DNA of 64,000 nt, taken from NCBI GenBank assembly GCA_025024175.1, contig QCXZ01000137.1, forward strand, positions 2,542,001 through 2,606,000. Reading direction: 5' to 3'. This DNA is from Rhyzopertha dominica (taxonomy: Eukaryota; Arthropoda; Insecta; Coleoptera; Bostrichidae). This document shows positions 23,854 to 35,369 of the stretch, piece after piece. The notes below the pieces were generated by a model, which was given only the letters and a program-made list of their open reading frames with translations, did no database searches and had not been told where the DNA came from. How positions within the stretch are numbered: the stretch's first letter is position 1; every line of letters starts with the position of its first letter. A program made the position numbers and the translations under genes.

Positions 23854-25866
23854 TCACATTTTTGGTTTACTGACATGTATGTGGACTTTGATGGCTCGCC
23901 CAGATTTTGCCATTTCGAAAGCTTTAATGGTGTCCTTGAAGCCATATTTGTGGGTTATCATAGGCTTCAAATTTGCTTTGCCGCTTGCCACCATTTCGAT
24001 TGCTGCTGGCCACCTGCATAAATTAGAGTATCTTCGATGTTTATGAAAAAGCTAGTCAAAAATTTTTTTACTAACGTGTTCTTGTATCGAAAAATCCCCA
24101 CAATGTCTACTTCCTTAAAAAGCGCGGCAGCTATAGACAGGTTCATTTCCGTCTTGCCCATTCCAACCAAGACTGCCTTTCCTCCAGCTTTGGTCACCTG
24201 AAATTTTTGGGGCTATTTTGCCAGATTTCGTGGTTAAACTTGCCCAATACCTCAAGAGCGGTGTTAATGCATTGCTCTGCGCTGCTGGCATCTATGGAAA
24301 TATTTGGTTCACAACCGAGTGTCTTAAGAATGGTATTCTTTAGTTCTTTGACCGGTTCCTTTCCGGATACATGTAGAACATGGTCTGCCCCCATGATTTT
24401 TGCGACTTTAAGCCTGTCTTTGATTGGATCTGAAAATGAAAGAACATGAATAAGGTATTTATAAAAATTGCTAATTCTTCTTCTTGTTCATACTCTGTCA
24501 CTCAAGAAGTAACTGAAGTAATTAATATTTTGTATGGACCAACAGAACTGAATTCAAGAATTTAGGCGAAAAAGTACATGTTGTTAAAGTTGTGCATTAA
24601 AAACTTTTGTAATGGAAAAATGATGGAAATCTTGAACGTGATTCGTAAATTCTAAAGACATGGTTACTTTATTTGTGATAAAGTAAACTTGCAATAAAAT
24701 TGATGGATAAATATATTTCGAAAAGCAATTTAGAAAATGTTCAATCTTTTTGTTACCTGTAATAATAACTTTGGTTGCCCCAAAAGCTTTAGCAGCCACT
24801 ACTGTTACCAGGCCAATGGGTCCAGATCCAAANACTACAACTTTGGATCCCACCTGTACCCCTCCCCTTCTACAGGCATGAATGCCCACTGACAGGGGCT
24901 CCAAGGCGGCAGCATCGTTAAAATTTACATTGTCAGGAAGTCTACGGCAACACAATTAATGATTTACCTTTGAGATGAGTGATTCAGAAACTTGCTTGAA
25001 ACAGTAGTCGGCTTCGTGGGCATAATAATTGCACATACAGCCATCGTCTGGTGGAGTAGCGCAAAAGTAAATTTTCGGACATAAGTTGTAGCATCCCGTC
25101 CTGCAAAATTCACATAGACGACAGGGATAGCCAGGTTCTATTGCTACTCTGTCTCCTGAAAAGTTTTATTTAAATGTACAGAGAATGGTATGCATATATA
25201 TGCATATGCATATTGCAGGATATATATATTTGTCAATTCAATTTTGTAGTCAAAAATTAAAACTAGCCACAATTCAGTTATTTATTATGGGAGACTTTTA
25301 AGTCTTTTTTAAATTATTTACCTGGTTTCAAATGTTTCACATTTTTCCCAACATCTGCAACAGTGCCAGCACCCTCATGACCTGCAACATTTATATTTTC
25401 TTCAAACTAAAAATACAGCACATCCATAAGAATACCGATTATCATGGGCTTTTTCACAATANATGGTCCAATCCTGCCTTTCGTCAAAAAATGAACGTCT
25501 GAGCNACNTATACCCACTACTTCAATTTTTATGAGAGCTTCTGCATATCAAAAAATGTCAACATCATGGTCATTTGTAAGGTTTTACTTACGGTTTGGAG
25601 ATAACTTGGGAATTCGCCGTTCTTCCTGGAAGATGACAGAGGAATGGTTTACCTACTTAAACAAAAATCACAGGTTTAAAATGAACAATGGAAATTGACT
25701 TTGTACTTACAAGTTTTAATTTATTGATGCCATGAAGTACGGCAGCTATGTTTTTGCCTCTCTTGTATTTTCGAACATTTTGGGCTTGCACATTTCTTGT
25801 AATTTTTAAAAAGTTTTTGTTGATAGTCTTCTGTAGAATAGCAAAACACAATGAATTTTGAGACAT
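23854..25866 (-). CDS. Sodh: Sorbitol dehydrogenase paralogue 1, probable mitochondrial form
   Basis: Zinc-dependent medium-chain polyol dehydrogenase, oxidising sorbitol to fructose with NAD. Exons: 25866-25711, 25625-25592, 25540-25436, 25381-25322, 25155-24996, 24941-24757, 24429-24251, 24197-24076 and 24013-23854; all in phase, 386 residues. The SDH core begins at [15 protein letters not shown]. It has [20 protein letters not shown], the structural-zinc cysteines [28 protein letters not shown], the Rossmann motif GSGPIG, then FRYKNTWP. Three Ns (at 25461, 25505 and 25508) include the catalytic Cys region GI-x-x-SDVHF, so that residue cannot be confirmed; another N is at 24832. The first 37 residues have no acidic residue and many Lys/Arg, which SDH-2 lacks. 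One intron starts with GC. Confidence 0.9.
24942..24995 (-). other. GC-AG intron in SDH-1
   Basis: The donor reads ttcaa|gcaagt and the acceptor ccgtag|a, 54 nt. Joining them gives YCFK followed by LPDNV, as in the paralogue, whose same-phase intron has gtaaga at the identical place. The only GT donor nearby (gtaaat at 24967) would leave a 26-nt intron and insert foreign residues. Confidence 0.8.
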
Positions 25867-26677
25867 CCTAAACAACTGTTTTAGAAGCTTGTCATCTTGA
25901 AAATATTTAAAGAATGACAATAATCATAGACAATAATTAAGCAATGCAGAAACCTGTAATGCTAACATTACTGTCTAATTGTCTTTTATTAGAGAAATTG
26001 ACTTCTCTACATTGACAGGTCTATAATAACTAAAACTTATTGTCGTTGTCTGAATAATTATTCAGACAATGCTATTGTTGTATTAGTCATACATGAATTT
26101 GCTAGATGGTGCACCAGTTGGCAGAAGTGTAAATTACCTAGATCTAGGGACTTTACAGAAATGTATTTTGGCGTGATTTAATTTCTTGTAGTTATTAAAA
26201 TCATTATTTTATTTTATAAATAAACTTCAAAAATTTAGGGACATATATATTTCATACAGTAAGACTTAATAATTTAGAATAGCCAAAAGTTTGATTCAAC
26301 TAACAAATAATTTACTGCATAAATGAATATAATTACCAATCACCTATATAGGGCAGTACTTCTGATATCACATAAATAGAGAGAAACTATGAGAGCATTA
26401 CAATTTTAGATTTACATGTCTATGAAAAATAAACGAGCTTTTAACAATTCTTCTAATAATTCTGTAGTTTGAAAAACAATAGGTTAATCAAAAATATCTA
26501 GAGATTTTTACACCACTGCAGTGTCATCAAAATAGGCAACTTTTCTGGATTTGAATATGAAGCATGATTTAACCCAGGCAAAAAATTATTTTTTTTTGAA
26601 AATTTTAAAAATTTATTGAATTATGTACAGTTAACAGTAACAAGGCAAATTCTGTTTCTTTGACGTTTTATTTTACA
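25867..26677. other. Spacer between the two SDH genes (SDH-1 promoter side)
   Basis: 810 nt without coding signal. It contains the SDH-2 poly(A) signal (TTTATT at 26612-26617, AATAAA on minus) and the upstream region of SDH-1. A perfect 24-bp palindrome at 26046-26069 sits about 180 nt before the SDH-1 start codon. Confidence 0.6.
26046..26069. promoter_or_regulatory. Perfect 24-bp palindrome upstream of SDH-1
   Basis: Two perfect 12-nt arms (ttgtctgaataa and its complement) meet at a TAATTA core. The distance of about 180 nt from the SDH-1 ATG and the homeodomain-like core suggest a dimeric factor site. This is inference only; a chance foldback is possible. Confidence 0.35.
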
Positions 26678-29600
26678 TTATTTGGAAGTCCAGTTAGGAT
26701 TTGCATGGATAAGTACTTTTATGGGATTCCCAGCACCAGTCTTAGCCGTTTCAAACGCTTTCACAGTATCTTCCATCTTGTAGTTGTGAGTTATCAGCGG
26801 CTTCACATTTACTCTACCTGTTGCCACCATTTCCAGAGCAGTAGCATAACTGTAAGAAGAAAATATAGCAGGTACAGTGAAAACTTTTTTTTAGAAAAAA
26901 ACTTACTCATTAACATATCTGAAGACACCTCTGATGTCTACTTCCCGAATCAAAGCGCTGGCCAGCGGTAATGTCATTTCGGACTTCCCCATTCCAATCA
27001 GGAGTGCCACCCCACCAGATTTAGTTGCCAAAACAGCAACTCTTGCGCAGATCTCTGCACCGCTGCATTCTAAACTGATTGTGGGTTCTTCCCCTAATGT
27101 CTGTATTATTCTTTTCGTCAGTGTTTCATCGGTGTCATCTTTCTTGACCAAAAGTGTGTAGTCTGCACCCAATTTCTTGGCAACTTGAAGTTTATGTTCA
27201 ACGACATCTGTTATGATGATTTTGGAGGCTCCGTACGCTTTTGCCGATAAAAGAGTGACAAGACCGATAGGACCTGCGCCAAGAACGAGACAGACAGAGC
27301 CTATGGTCACGCCAGCTCTTTTGCAACCATGAACACCAACTGATAAGGGCTCCAAAAGGGCAGCTTCCTCCAAAGAGACATTATCTGGCAATCTGAATAA
27401 AAAATAATGTCAATGTTCTTTGTTTTTGGGTCGAATAATTTCATTCTTACTTGAAACAAAAATCTGCCTCATGTACGTAATATCTCGAAAGATTGCCGTC
27501 AATAGGAGGAGTGGCGCAGAAAATCATTTCGGGACAAAGATTATAGCGCCCTGATTTACAGTATTCACACCTTCTACACCCATATCCAGGTTCTATGGCA
27601 ACTCTATCCCCTAGGCAAGAATATAATTAAAGAAGTTCGAAAATGCAATATTTAGTCGGTTTTACCTTCTTTTAAATGCTTCACATTTTTGCCTACTTTC
27701 AGCACAGTGCCTGAAGCTTCGTGGCCTAGTTAATAATAAGTTAGATATTATACCAACTATATATTTTATTATTATCACAAACCTATGACCATAGGTTTCT
27801 CTACTATGAATGGTCCAATCCTGCCGTTTACCATGTAATGTACATCTGAACCACAAATCCCAACAACTTCCATACGCAGTAGAACCTCTAAAAATGTTTA
27901 CAATATTAGAAAAGTTCAAGTGAGTAACAAATATTATCTAATGTTTATTAAATAACACATAATTGTTAGATAAAATGTAACAAACATGAGGACAATGACA
28001 AAACAGGCTATTTTAAGCTTAAATTACTGATTTAACAAAACAACTCTTCTGCTGTTACATCAAATTTATAATAAACCCCTGTTCAAATTTTGAATTTGGC
28101 GCGCTGTGTGCCGCCTTCGCCCGACAACTCGACAGTGTTAGTTCCAATTTTCACCGCTATCCTAAATGATTAAATGAATTATTTTGTTTCTGAGCAACAG
28201 TTTCTCGGCACCGGTGTCTTTTTATTTCGCAAAAAACACCTGCATTCCCCTTTTTGCTTGTGCCTGATACGTAATATCAACGAAAGCGGGTTTTTTCTAC
28301 GAAAAAAAGTTGTCCGAGTACGTATTGCGTATGTCCGTCCTTGTTTGGCGTTTGGCGTTCAGTGTTCAGCCGCCATTTAGCCGTTCAGCTGCCGGGTAAA
28401 TTCGGGATTTAGTTTTTAGGTTTTTAAGTAATTTTCGGATTAGGAAAGAATAGAAGTGTTGAAGATTGTTGTTTTATTAATAATTACAAGTGCGGGGACG
28501 TTAAAAACAAGTGAATGTTCGTGTGTGTTAGTGCCTGCCGGTGCTTTGGAATGGATGGAGCACTGAAGCTAAATTTTGCAGCTAATCACTGTAAGTATTC
28601 TTAAATTAAGGGTTGTATGAGTGTTAAAGGTTTTTTCATACTCAGGTTTTTGAAATATCCCCCAATGTATACTTTATTCATAATCCCCCTAACAGGTGGG
28701 AATCAAAATACGTATAATGCTTCTGCTTTGCGTTTAGCAATGGCGTCATTTATTTCTATGTGTACAGTTTGTGTAAAAATATTACGTTTTTTTAACTATA
28801 TCATTTTATTTAGGTAACTTGTTTCCAATTTTATGTTATTAGCTGGGTTTCTTCTTGCTCTATGAAGAATTTTATGAGTCATAGCACTGTAGACTGTTCA
28901 AGATATAGGTACGTGGTGTGTCAAAAAATTTTATCACATTTTGAAATATCCATTCTGTAAAGTTACATTTCTGGAAATGGATAGCTTAAAGTTTAATAAC
29001 TTGAAACTTCTGATGAAAATGGGAATAATGTTCAAAATGGTGGCATTCTACGCATTGTTAGGTACTTTTCTAAAATTATTACATTGACTTCACAGCGGAA
29101 AGGCCCAGCAGGTCCCCTTGCAGACAAACCACACAACACATTTACGCCAGGTAAATTCAACAGTAACATGTTGTTCATCTTCAGCTCATTACACTTTTCA
29201 ATTGAGTTTGATTTGGACCTATTTTGATCATTAATCCTATTTTCATCATTTATTTTTCAAATTAGACTTTAAGTTATATATTTCCAGGAATTTAATCACT
29301 TATCTATCTAGAACGAAAAATAAATTTTTTGTTACACTTCAATGTGTGTATATAAGTCTTTGTGACGACACACTTGCATGTATTAAAAGGTTTCAGTTTT
29401 TTTATTTCGGTGTTTAGCATACAACTAACTTTTGTTTTCATGTAGACATTACTTTTTTCTGGCATTTTTAATAGCATACTAACCACTGTGTCAAAAACCA
29501 AAAAGTGAAACCAACATTTAACTTCATATGACAACTTTGAATTTAGCCAGTAATAAATGAAAATTAACATCATACATTGTTATGCATAAGCCCTATGTTA

Positions 29601-31125
29601 CAGGATATACCTTCTCCATTCAAGTTTAATAGTTTAAACATTTTGTGTAATTTTTGCATAACACACTTGTATTTTTCATTGAAAAATTAAAAAGTTGAAA
29701 AAAATGTTGGGGTTAAGTAATTAAGTATAATAACTGGGTCCACAATTTAGCTATTTTTGTATTGTACCTTTGTACCTATTGTGGGTAAACTAAACTAAAA
29801 CCTGACTGAGTGAATTAAAACTATTTCTCTTATTCTGCTTTCTTGCGAACTCCAGTGGTCCAGTTACACGATTTTACTATGAACACTGAATAAACCCAGA
29901 AGTAGATAAATTTTAAATTACTTAACACTGTCCCAAAAGTTAAAACCAAAGTGCCATTGTTGCTCAAAGCACTTTTATTAAATTTAATAGGTCTGAGCTT
30001 CTCAAAATATTCTTCGACATTATAATTTTAAATATAACATAAAAAAATTAGGTATATACTTGTTACAACACCTCTTTCTGTTAAAAAATAAACCTACTGC
30101 TCTAAGATCGTCTCTTTTCATCAAAATTGTGTAAAACTTTAAGGTGGTTTCATATTACAGAATTCTGATTCCAGTCCCAAATGATCTGTTTTTTTCATTA
30201 TAGGTAACTTGTGGTTATAAGTGTCTTCAGAAACCAACTTGTCTATTTTCTATTGTTTGATATTTTTTAACCCACTGTGAAAATATAATATTTACAAAAT
30301 TTTATTTTGCCCAGTCACGATAGATTCCAAGTACTTGGGACTCAAAATGTTCTCGACATTATGAACCTTGAATATGTATAACAATGGTCATTATCAGTAT
30401 CACAACAGTGTCCCTATTTTTATTTAAAACTTTGATAAGCTAGTAAGTTTTTCTGTAATAGCTGATAGCTTTCAAATAAGGTTTTCTTCGGATAGGTGGT
30501 CAAATTTTTCACGACTAGAGCAGCATTATTTTTTTTTCAATTGGTTATTTAAACCATTTGATTGAGGTGCTTTATAATAGAGTTTTAGTTGTATCTGTTT
30601 AAACTATAGAAAAAAAAATGCCTGATGAAAAAGAAAGTTTTAAATTTTTGGTCTACTAATAAAATGTTTTCAAAACTAGCCACCTATTGTATTTTATAGA
30701 ACTATAAATTTTTTAAATTACGATATTTGAATGTCCAATGATGTCATCGTAGCTTTTTAAATATTTTAGCTTTACTGCATAACAAAAATTGCATATGCAA
30801 AATTAAGATCAAGTTTATTTATGTCACATTTGTTTTTCAGGGAAACCTAGGTGCAGTGATTAGTTGGGTGAGTGAAAATTCATATTATTTCTTTCTGTTT
30901 CATCTCTAACCTGTGCACAATGATTTAATTAAATATCATCGAACATCTTAAAAACAAAACCATTTTACTTACGGTTATCGGTGGGCACCGGTATGGGTCG
31001 TTGTTCCTAAAACGAGAAATACATTTTAAGCTCATTCATCGATTCATACAGGCGTCGCGACGCCTTACCAGCCTCAAATCGTTAATCCCATAAAGGACCG
31101 CCGTCAGATTGTCGTTTGGTGGCAT
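26678..31125 (-). CDS. Sodh: Sorbitol dehydrogenase paralogue 2, cytosolic form
   Basis: Exons: 31125-31069, 31006-30973, 27887-27783, 27725-27666, 27610-27451, 27392-26907 and 26849-26678. They join in phase to 357 residues, exactly the usual SDH length. It starts [19 protein letters not shown], then [11 protein letters not shown] from a 34-nt exon, then [18 protein letters not shown] with the catalytic-zinc Cys, GHEASGTV with His-Glu, the structural-zinc cysteines [39 protein letters not shown] (NAD fold) and [14 protein letters not shown]. The first two exons lie 3 kb upstream of the rest. The exon lengths 34, 105, 60 and 160 equal those of SDH-1. The 486-nt exon matches three SDH-1 exons (185+179+122). 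Tandem duplication with later intron change explains this. Confidence 0.92.
28340..28589 (+). promoter_or_regulatory. Probable promoter and first exon of an unidentified + strand transcript
   Basis: A CG-rich island in AT-rich intron (ttcagccgccatttagccg, gtgcctgccggtgc) ends at a strong gtaagt donor at 28590. An ATG near 28514 would give [20 protein letters not shown], with a second in-frame ATG at GMDGAL. Possible next exons are 29095-29149 (acceptor cttcacag, donor gtaaat) and 30841-30867 (acceptor tttttcag, donor gtgagt). Joined in phase they reach a stop quickly. This could be a noncoding or short-protein transcript, or a gene with its main exons further on. It lies antisense inside the second intron of SDH-2. 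I do not recognise it. Confidence 0.45.
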
Positions 31126-32917
31126 CTTGAATGCAACTTGTAATAACTGTACAACGCACTGTTCAGAAGTCTACTGCGCTCCTGTATTGATATGCGTGAA
31201 ATTATGCCTTTTTAATCTCAACTGCTGACCCCATTGGCGTAGGTCGATTGAACTTGTCGGATGAATTTGGTTAAGATTTCAAAAGATGCTGTCGCATGTG
31301 ATTTATCGAACCCTGTGTGACGTAATAAGTTATATACAAACAAACTAAAAACCAGTCGATAATTTACATATTTTTTCTGTTCTAACATCATTAAAAATTT
31401 TATATTTTATTTTTAATTTATTGTGACATTGCAATTATTAAATCCGTGAGCCTGTAATTCTACGCCCCTGATGATTATTGCTTGTTTTGAACGAAGAAAC
31501 AACAATTATTTTCGCACAGCACTACACGAGTTATCTCAACAAAAATTAGCTCTAATCCGCGGTGATAATAACAAATAAAATGAATGGACAAACTCGGCAT
31601 ATTTACCAGTGCTGCAGTTACGTAATTTATTACATGGTTTCTTTTATTACTTGTTTTTCTGTATTCGGAGCTGAGAACTGCATTCGTTGTTGATTAGATG
31701 GACATTATTGCATATTTAAGGGATTATTAAAAGCGCAATCTTGACGGGAATTTTTTTAATTTTTTTACGCATTTGACCAGTCCTTTGACTGTTGTGGCAG
31801 TTTTTGTTGCAGTAGGTAATTCGAAAAATATCAATATATTGACAGATCCATCAAAGGATTCTGAAGAGATTACTTGAAGGTCCTTCTTATCAAACAATGA
31901 TTAGATGTACGCATTTATGCATTCATCTGTTGAACTCTTTTCCAAAACATCATGCGACAAGACTAGGCTGACACTGCTCTATTTTTAAACACCGGCGGCT
32001 ATTTTTAAACAAATTGACCATCTTTAAGGACCTTAAATCCTAATTGCATTCAAAAACAATAGCTTTCGCTTAACCTATAACCAGTATGGACGCGGATAGT
32101 TCGACTCGTTGACCCAAAAACAAGCAGAAGTCAATTGTTATTTACTTCAGCATATTTTTCTGGGAAGGAGATAAGTATTAAACCCCGATACGAATCCGAA
32201 AATAATCAAAATCAATCGTTTCTTACCGCGTTTAGTACACCGGTCGAAACGGACAACTTTGCGCTATTTTTAGTTAGTTATTTCATTCGATCTTGAAATT
32301 GGTCCAAAAAAAATTCAGTTAAAGCTGTTTAGGTTTTAAGTACTGACCGTTTTTGCATTTCTGTGAACATCTGGCATGAAAATATACGTTTTATCTTACT
32401 TTGAAGGTTGTCACGAAGTATTTTAATTGCTTTTTACCGTTATATTTATTCACCTACAGCGATCGCGTTTTGCTCGTTGCGCCCGAAGGTTAAAATTCCT
32501 GGTTGGTAAACATAACATTTGCAACTGCCATAAAATCTAATCATTACTGTAGAAGTCGGTTATCTTTTTGGAAAATTTTTGTTTTGATAATCAGCCCCTT
32601 CGGTGGATTATAGTCCTGCTCTTTTGATAACATGTTTTGTGGAATTATACATAGCGGTTATCATTTCGTTTCTACTTGACGCAAATCTTATTTACATTTT
32701 TTTATTCTTATTCTAATAATACTTCATTCTACTGATAGATAGGCGATTGTTGCATTCTTTTAAGGGGAGTGATTCAAGAACACGGAGTGGGTGACTGTCA
32801 TTACAGCTATGTTTACTTTTTGCAGTCTATATTAGGATAGTATGGGGTTCTAAACACAGTGCTACTATATCTGCCTTCAAATAGAAGAAAACAATTCGGT
32901 TACACCCCCGCCCCCTG

Positions 32918-33030
32918 AAGTGTTTACACCCACTTCAGTTTCACAACAGTTTAATCTAGGGCCCTTTCTATTCCTTTTGTTTATGAATGATAATTCTGAC
33001 ATTATCTCGTCATACAAGACAGAGATGATC
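32918..33030 (+). mobile_element. Reverse-transcriptase relic (LGPFLF box)
   Basis: Reads SVSQQFNLGPFLFLLFMND, the RT block normally close to SVPQGSVLGPLLFLLYIND. It is too short to classify beyond Jockey/CR1-like non-LTR. Confidence 0.55.
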
Positions 33031-34037
33031 TTAAAATATATTACAATAATACTTCATTTGTTTCTGATTGAAAGAGATTTTGACATATTGCATCTTGGTA
33101 CATAAAAATGGCCAAAGTTTGAATGCCTAGTTACAAATAAAAAATGATTATTATAACAACAACATGCAATAATTTTCTCACTGTTGCATGCTTGTTTTTT
33201 TGTTTCCCACAAAACACCAATTGGATACTTTGAGGCCAACCCATGCCGCCACCTTCATTATTTGTAGGGCATCAAAAGTAAACAATGTTATCTAGTTACA
33301 GAGAACGAAATTTAAATAAACCTCTTAAATTAATTAATAATAGATTGTGAAATAAATTACAATTATATTATACATATTGTATATTATTTCATTGAGCCAT
33401 GGGTTATCAGAGGCTTTGTAAATATCTATATTATATAAAGAGGGCAGCTGATTTATGCCCAATTATTTGCGAGTTTGAGCATTAGAGGTGAACACTGTGG
33501 ACGGGTGAACTTTAGAATTCTTCTGCTTGAAACCAAACTTGATTTTTGCTTTATAAATATCATTATCATCATGCTGGTTCACAAAAAATATTTTGCTCTT
33601 TCCTTGCCAAATTGGTCATTTTGTAAATATTTAATTTATTGGTTTTTTTACTGTCAGTAAACAATACAGTACAATTTTTTATTATTGCATGGATAACCTT
33701 TTGATATAAAGCTTGCAAAATTAGCAGCGCTTGTTTGAACTACCACAACAAATCTGAGTTACATAATGTGATAACAAAATTCATAATAGTGATAATAATT
33801 ATTACAAGGTCACCTTTATGTTGACCCTTTCAGAAAGGGTTTACTTGTGACATAGCAAGTAATCAAAATGTGTGTATCAATATGTATACCTTCTACTTTT
33901 TACACTTTTAAAATATAAACGAAAGTACTCCACAGAAATTTTGCATCTAGGACTTTTTAGTTCAGTCTAGCATAATAAAATACAGTAAATCTTGTTTTTA
34001 TAAAAATTATACAGTTACGTAACAGATTATTGCAAAA

Positions 34038-34210
34038 TTATTTATTTGGTACTGTACTAGGACTGCCGCTGTTTATTTTATATGTAAAAGATCTGCTCAT
34101 TTGGATGATAGAAAGTGCAATATTTTATGCTGATGATACTTTGGTTTTGGCAAATCACAGGACATGATCAAAAGCACACAATAAAATTAATAAATACCTG
34201 CAGAACGTGA
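34038..34210 (+). mobile_element. Reverse-transcriptase relic with YADD
   Basis: Reads FGTVLGLPLFILYVKDLL and, after a conserved gap, the catalytic FYADDTLVL (YADD at 34126-34137), then KAHNKINKYLQ. The pattern matches the non-LTR RT palm motifs. The copy is degenerate and cut on both sides. Confidence 0.65.
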
Positions 34211-35369
34211 CTGATTAGCTTATGACAAATTATATCAACAATAATTTGAATATTTAATTTAATTAGTAAGAGTTTTTGTAGCCAGTACTATGTAATTAGC
34301 TTAAGTACTTACCTCTATCAGATTTACATCTGTGTAGATTTTATCAGTTAAATAAAAATGTTAAAAACTTTTATAGTGAGAAAGACATGGAACACTATTT
34401 ATAACTACTAAAACTTTTGTACTATTCCTTAAGATTAAATTGTCTATTGCTTAATACTTTTAATAACACACAATACATAACTTAAGATTGGCTTTTTTGG
34501 ATTCATACATGTGTAGATCACAACTTTACCCACGCTTCTTTGTAAGAAGAAAGTTAAAAATGATTTGTGATCAGGGTTTTTCGTATCCTTCATACTTTAT
34601 TTGTGAAATCCTTAACTGCCTTAGATGCAATATCCACACATCTAAAACAATTAAATGTTCTTTTAAACTGCTACGGTACTCCTAGTCAGATTTTACTTTA
34701 TTGCTCTCCAAACCTGTAGAACTGTATTCATTCAAGTTGCCATGAAAGCTTTCGCACATTCAACTGGACTACGGGGATATTTTATCCCTACTAATGTTTA
34801 CTTTCACTCAATTTAACATTAGGCACGATCCAACTTTTCACTGCAAAGCTAATGGTACCAATGCACTATCAAGAACTCTTAAACAACTTCAATTTAATAT
34901 CTGACTGCTGTGATGTTTATTTCGAAAGCATATCTATAATTTCCCAGATTCCATATAGAACTTTGATAAATATTTCATGAATTCATTTATCAACTTAGTA
35001 TTTAGTCTTCTAACAAAATAGCTGATCCTTAATGAAAATTTTAAGCAAAACTGATAATTACAACTCATTTAATCAGAAATTACCTAATTTTTTTTGTAGG
35101 CTTGCTGAACTTAGGTTACCAGGGTTTGATGAAATCCAAAACCAGAACTGTTTTCCGAGTATATTTCATTGTACTTACATCGATAATTGAAATAATCCAC
35201 ATATATTGTGACTCCTAATACTCTATCACATTTAAACAAATATTAGAATCGTATTTTTCATATAACTTTAGCTTCAGTCAAAAAAATCCTCAACAAATAT
35301 AAAATATCGGTCGTAAAATATTCAATAAAATACAACAAGTTATGTTAAAAATACATTTTAGCGGAATAC

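Larger units (their letters stand above)
31126..35369. other. Intergenic region between SDH-2 and Rabconnectin-3A with RT relics
   Basis: A 4.2-kb AT-rich stretch. Apart from two reverse-transcriptase relics (near 32.93 and 34.04 kb) I see no coding region. Short ORFs here have no family resemblance. The SDH-2 promoter should lie just above 31125. The Rabconnectin-3A 3' UTR must start at 35369 and run down, but I see no AATAAA on the minus strand close to its stop. Confidence 0.55.

Noticed and set aside
24942..24967. GT donor at 24967 for the SDH-1 intron
   Set aside because: Would leave a 26-nt intron, below the practical minimum, and add residues absent from the paralogue.
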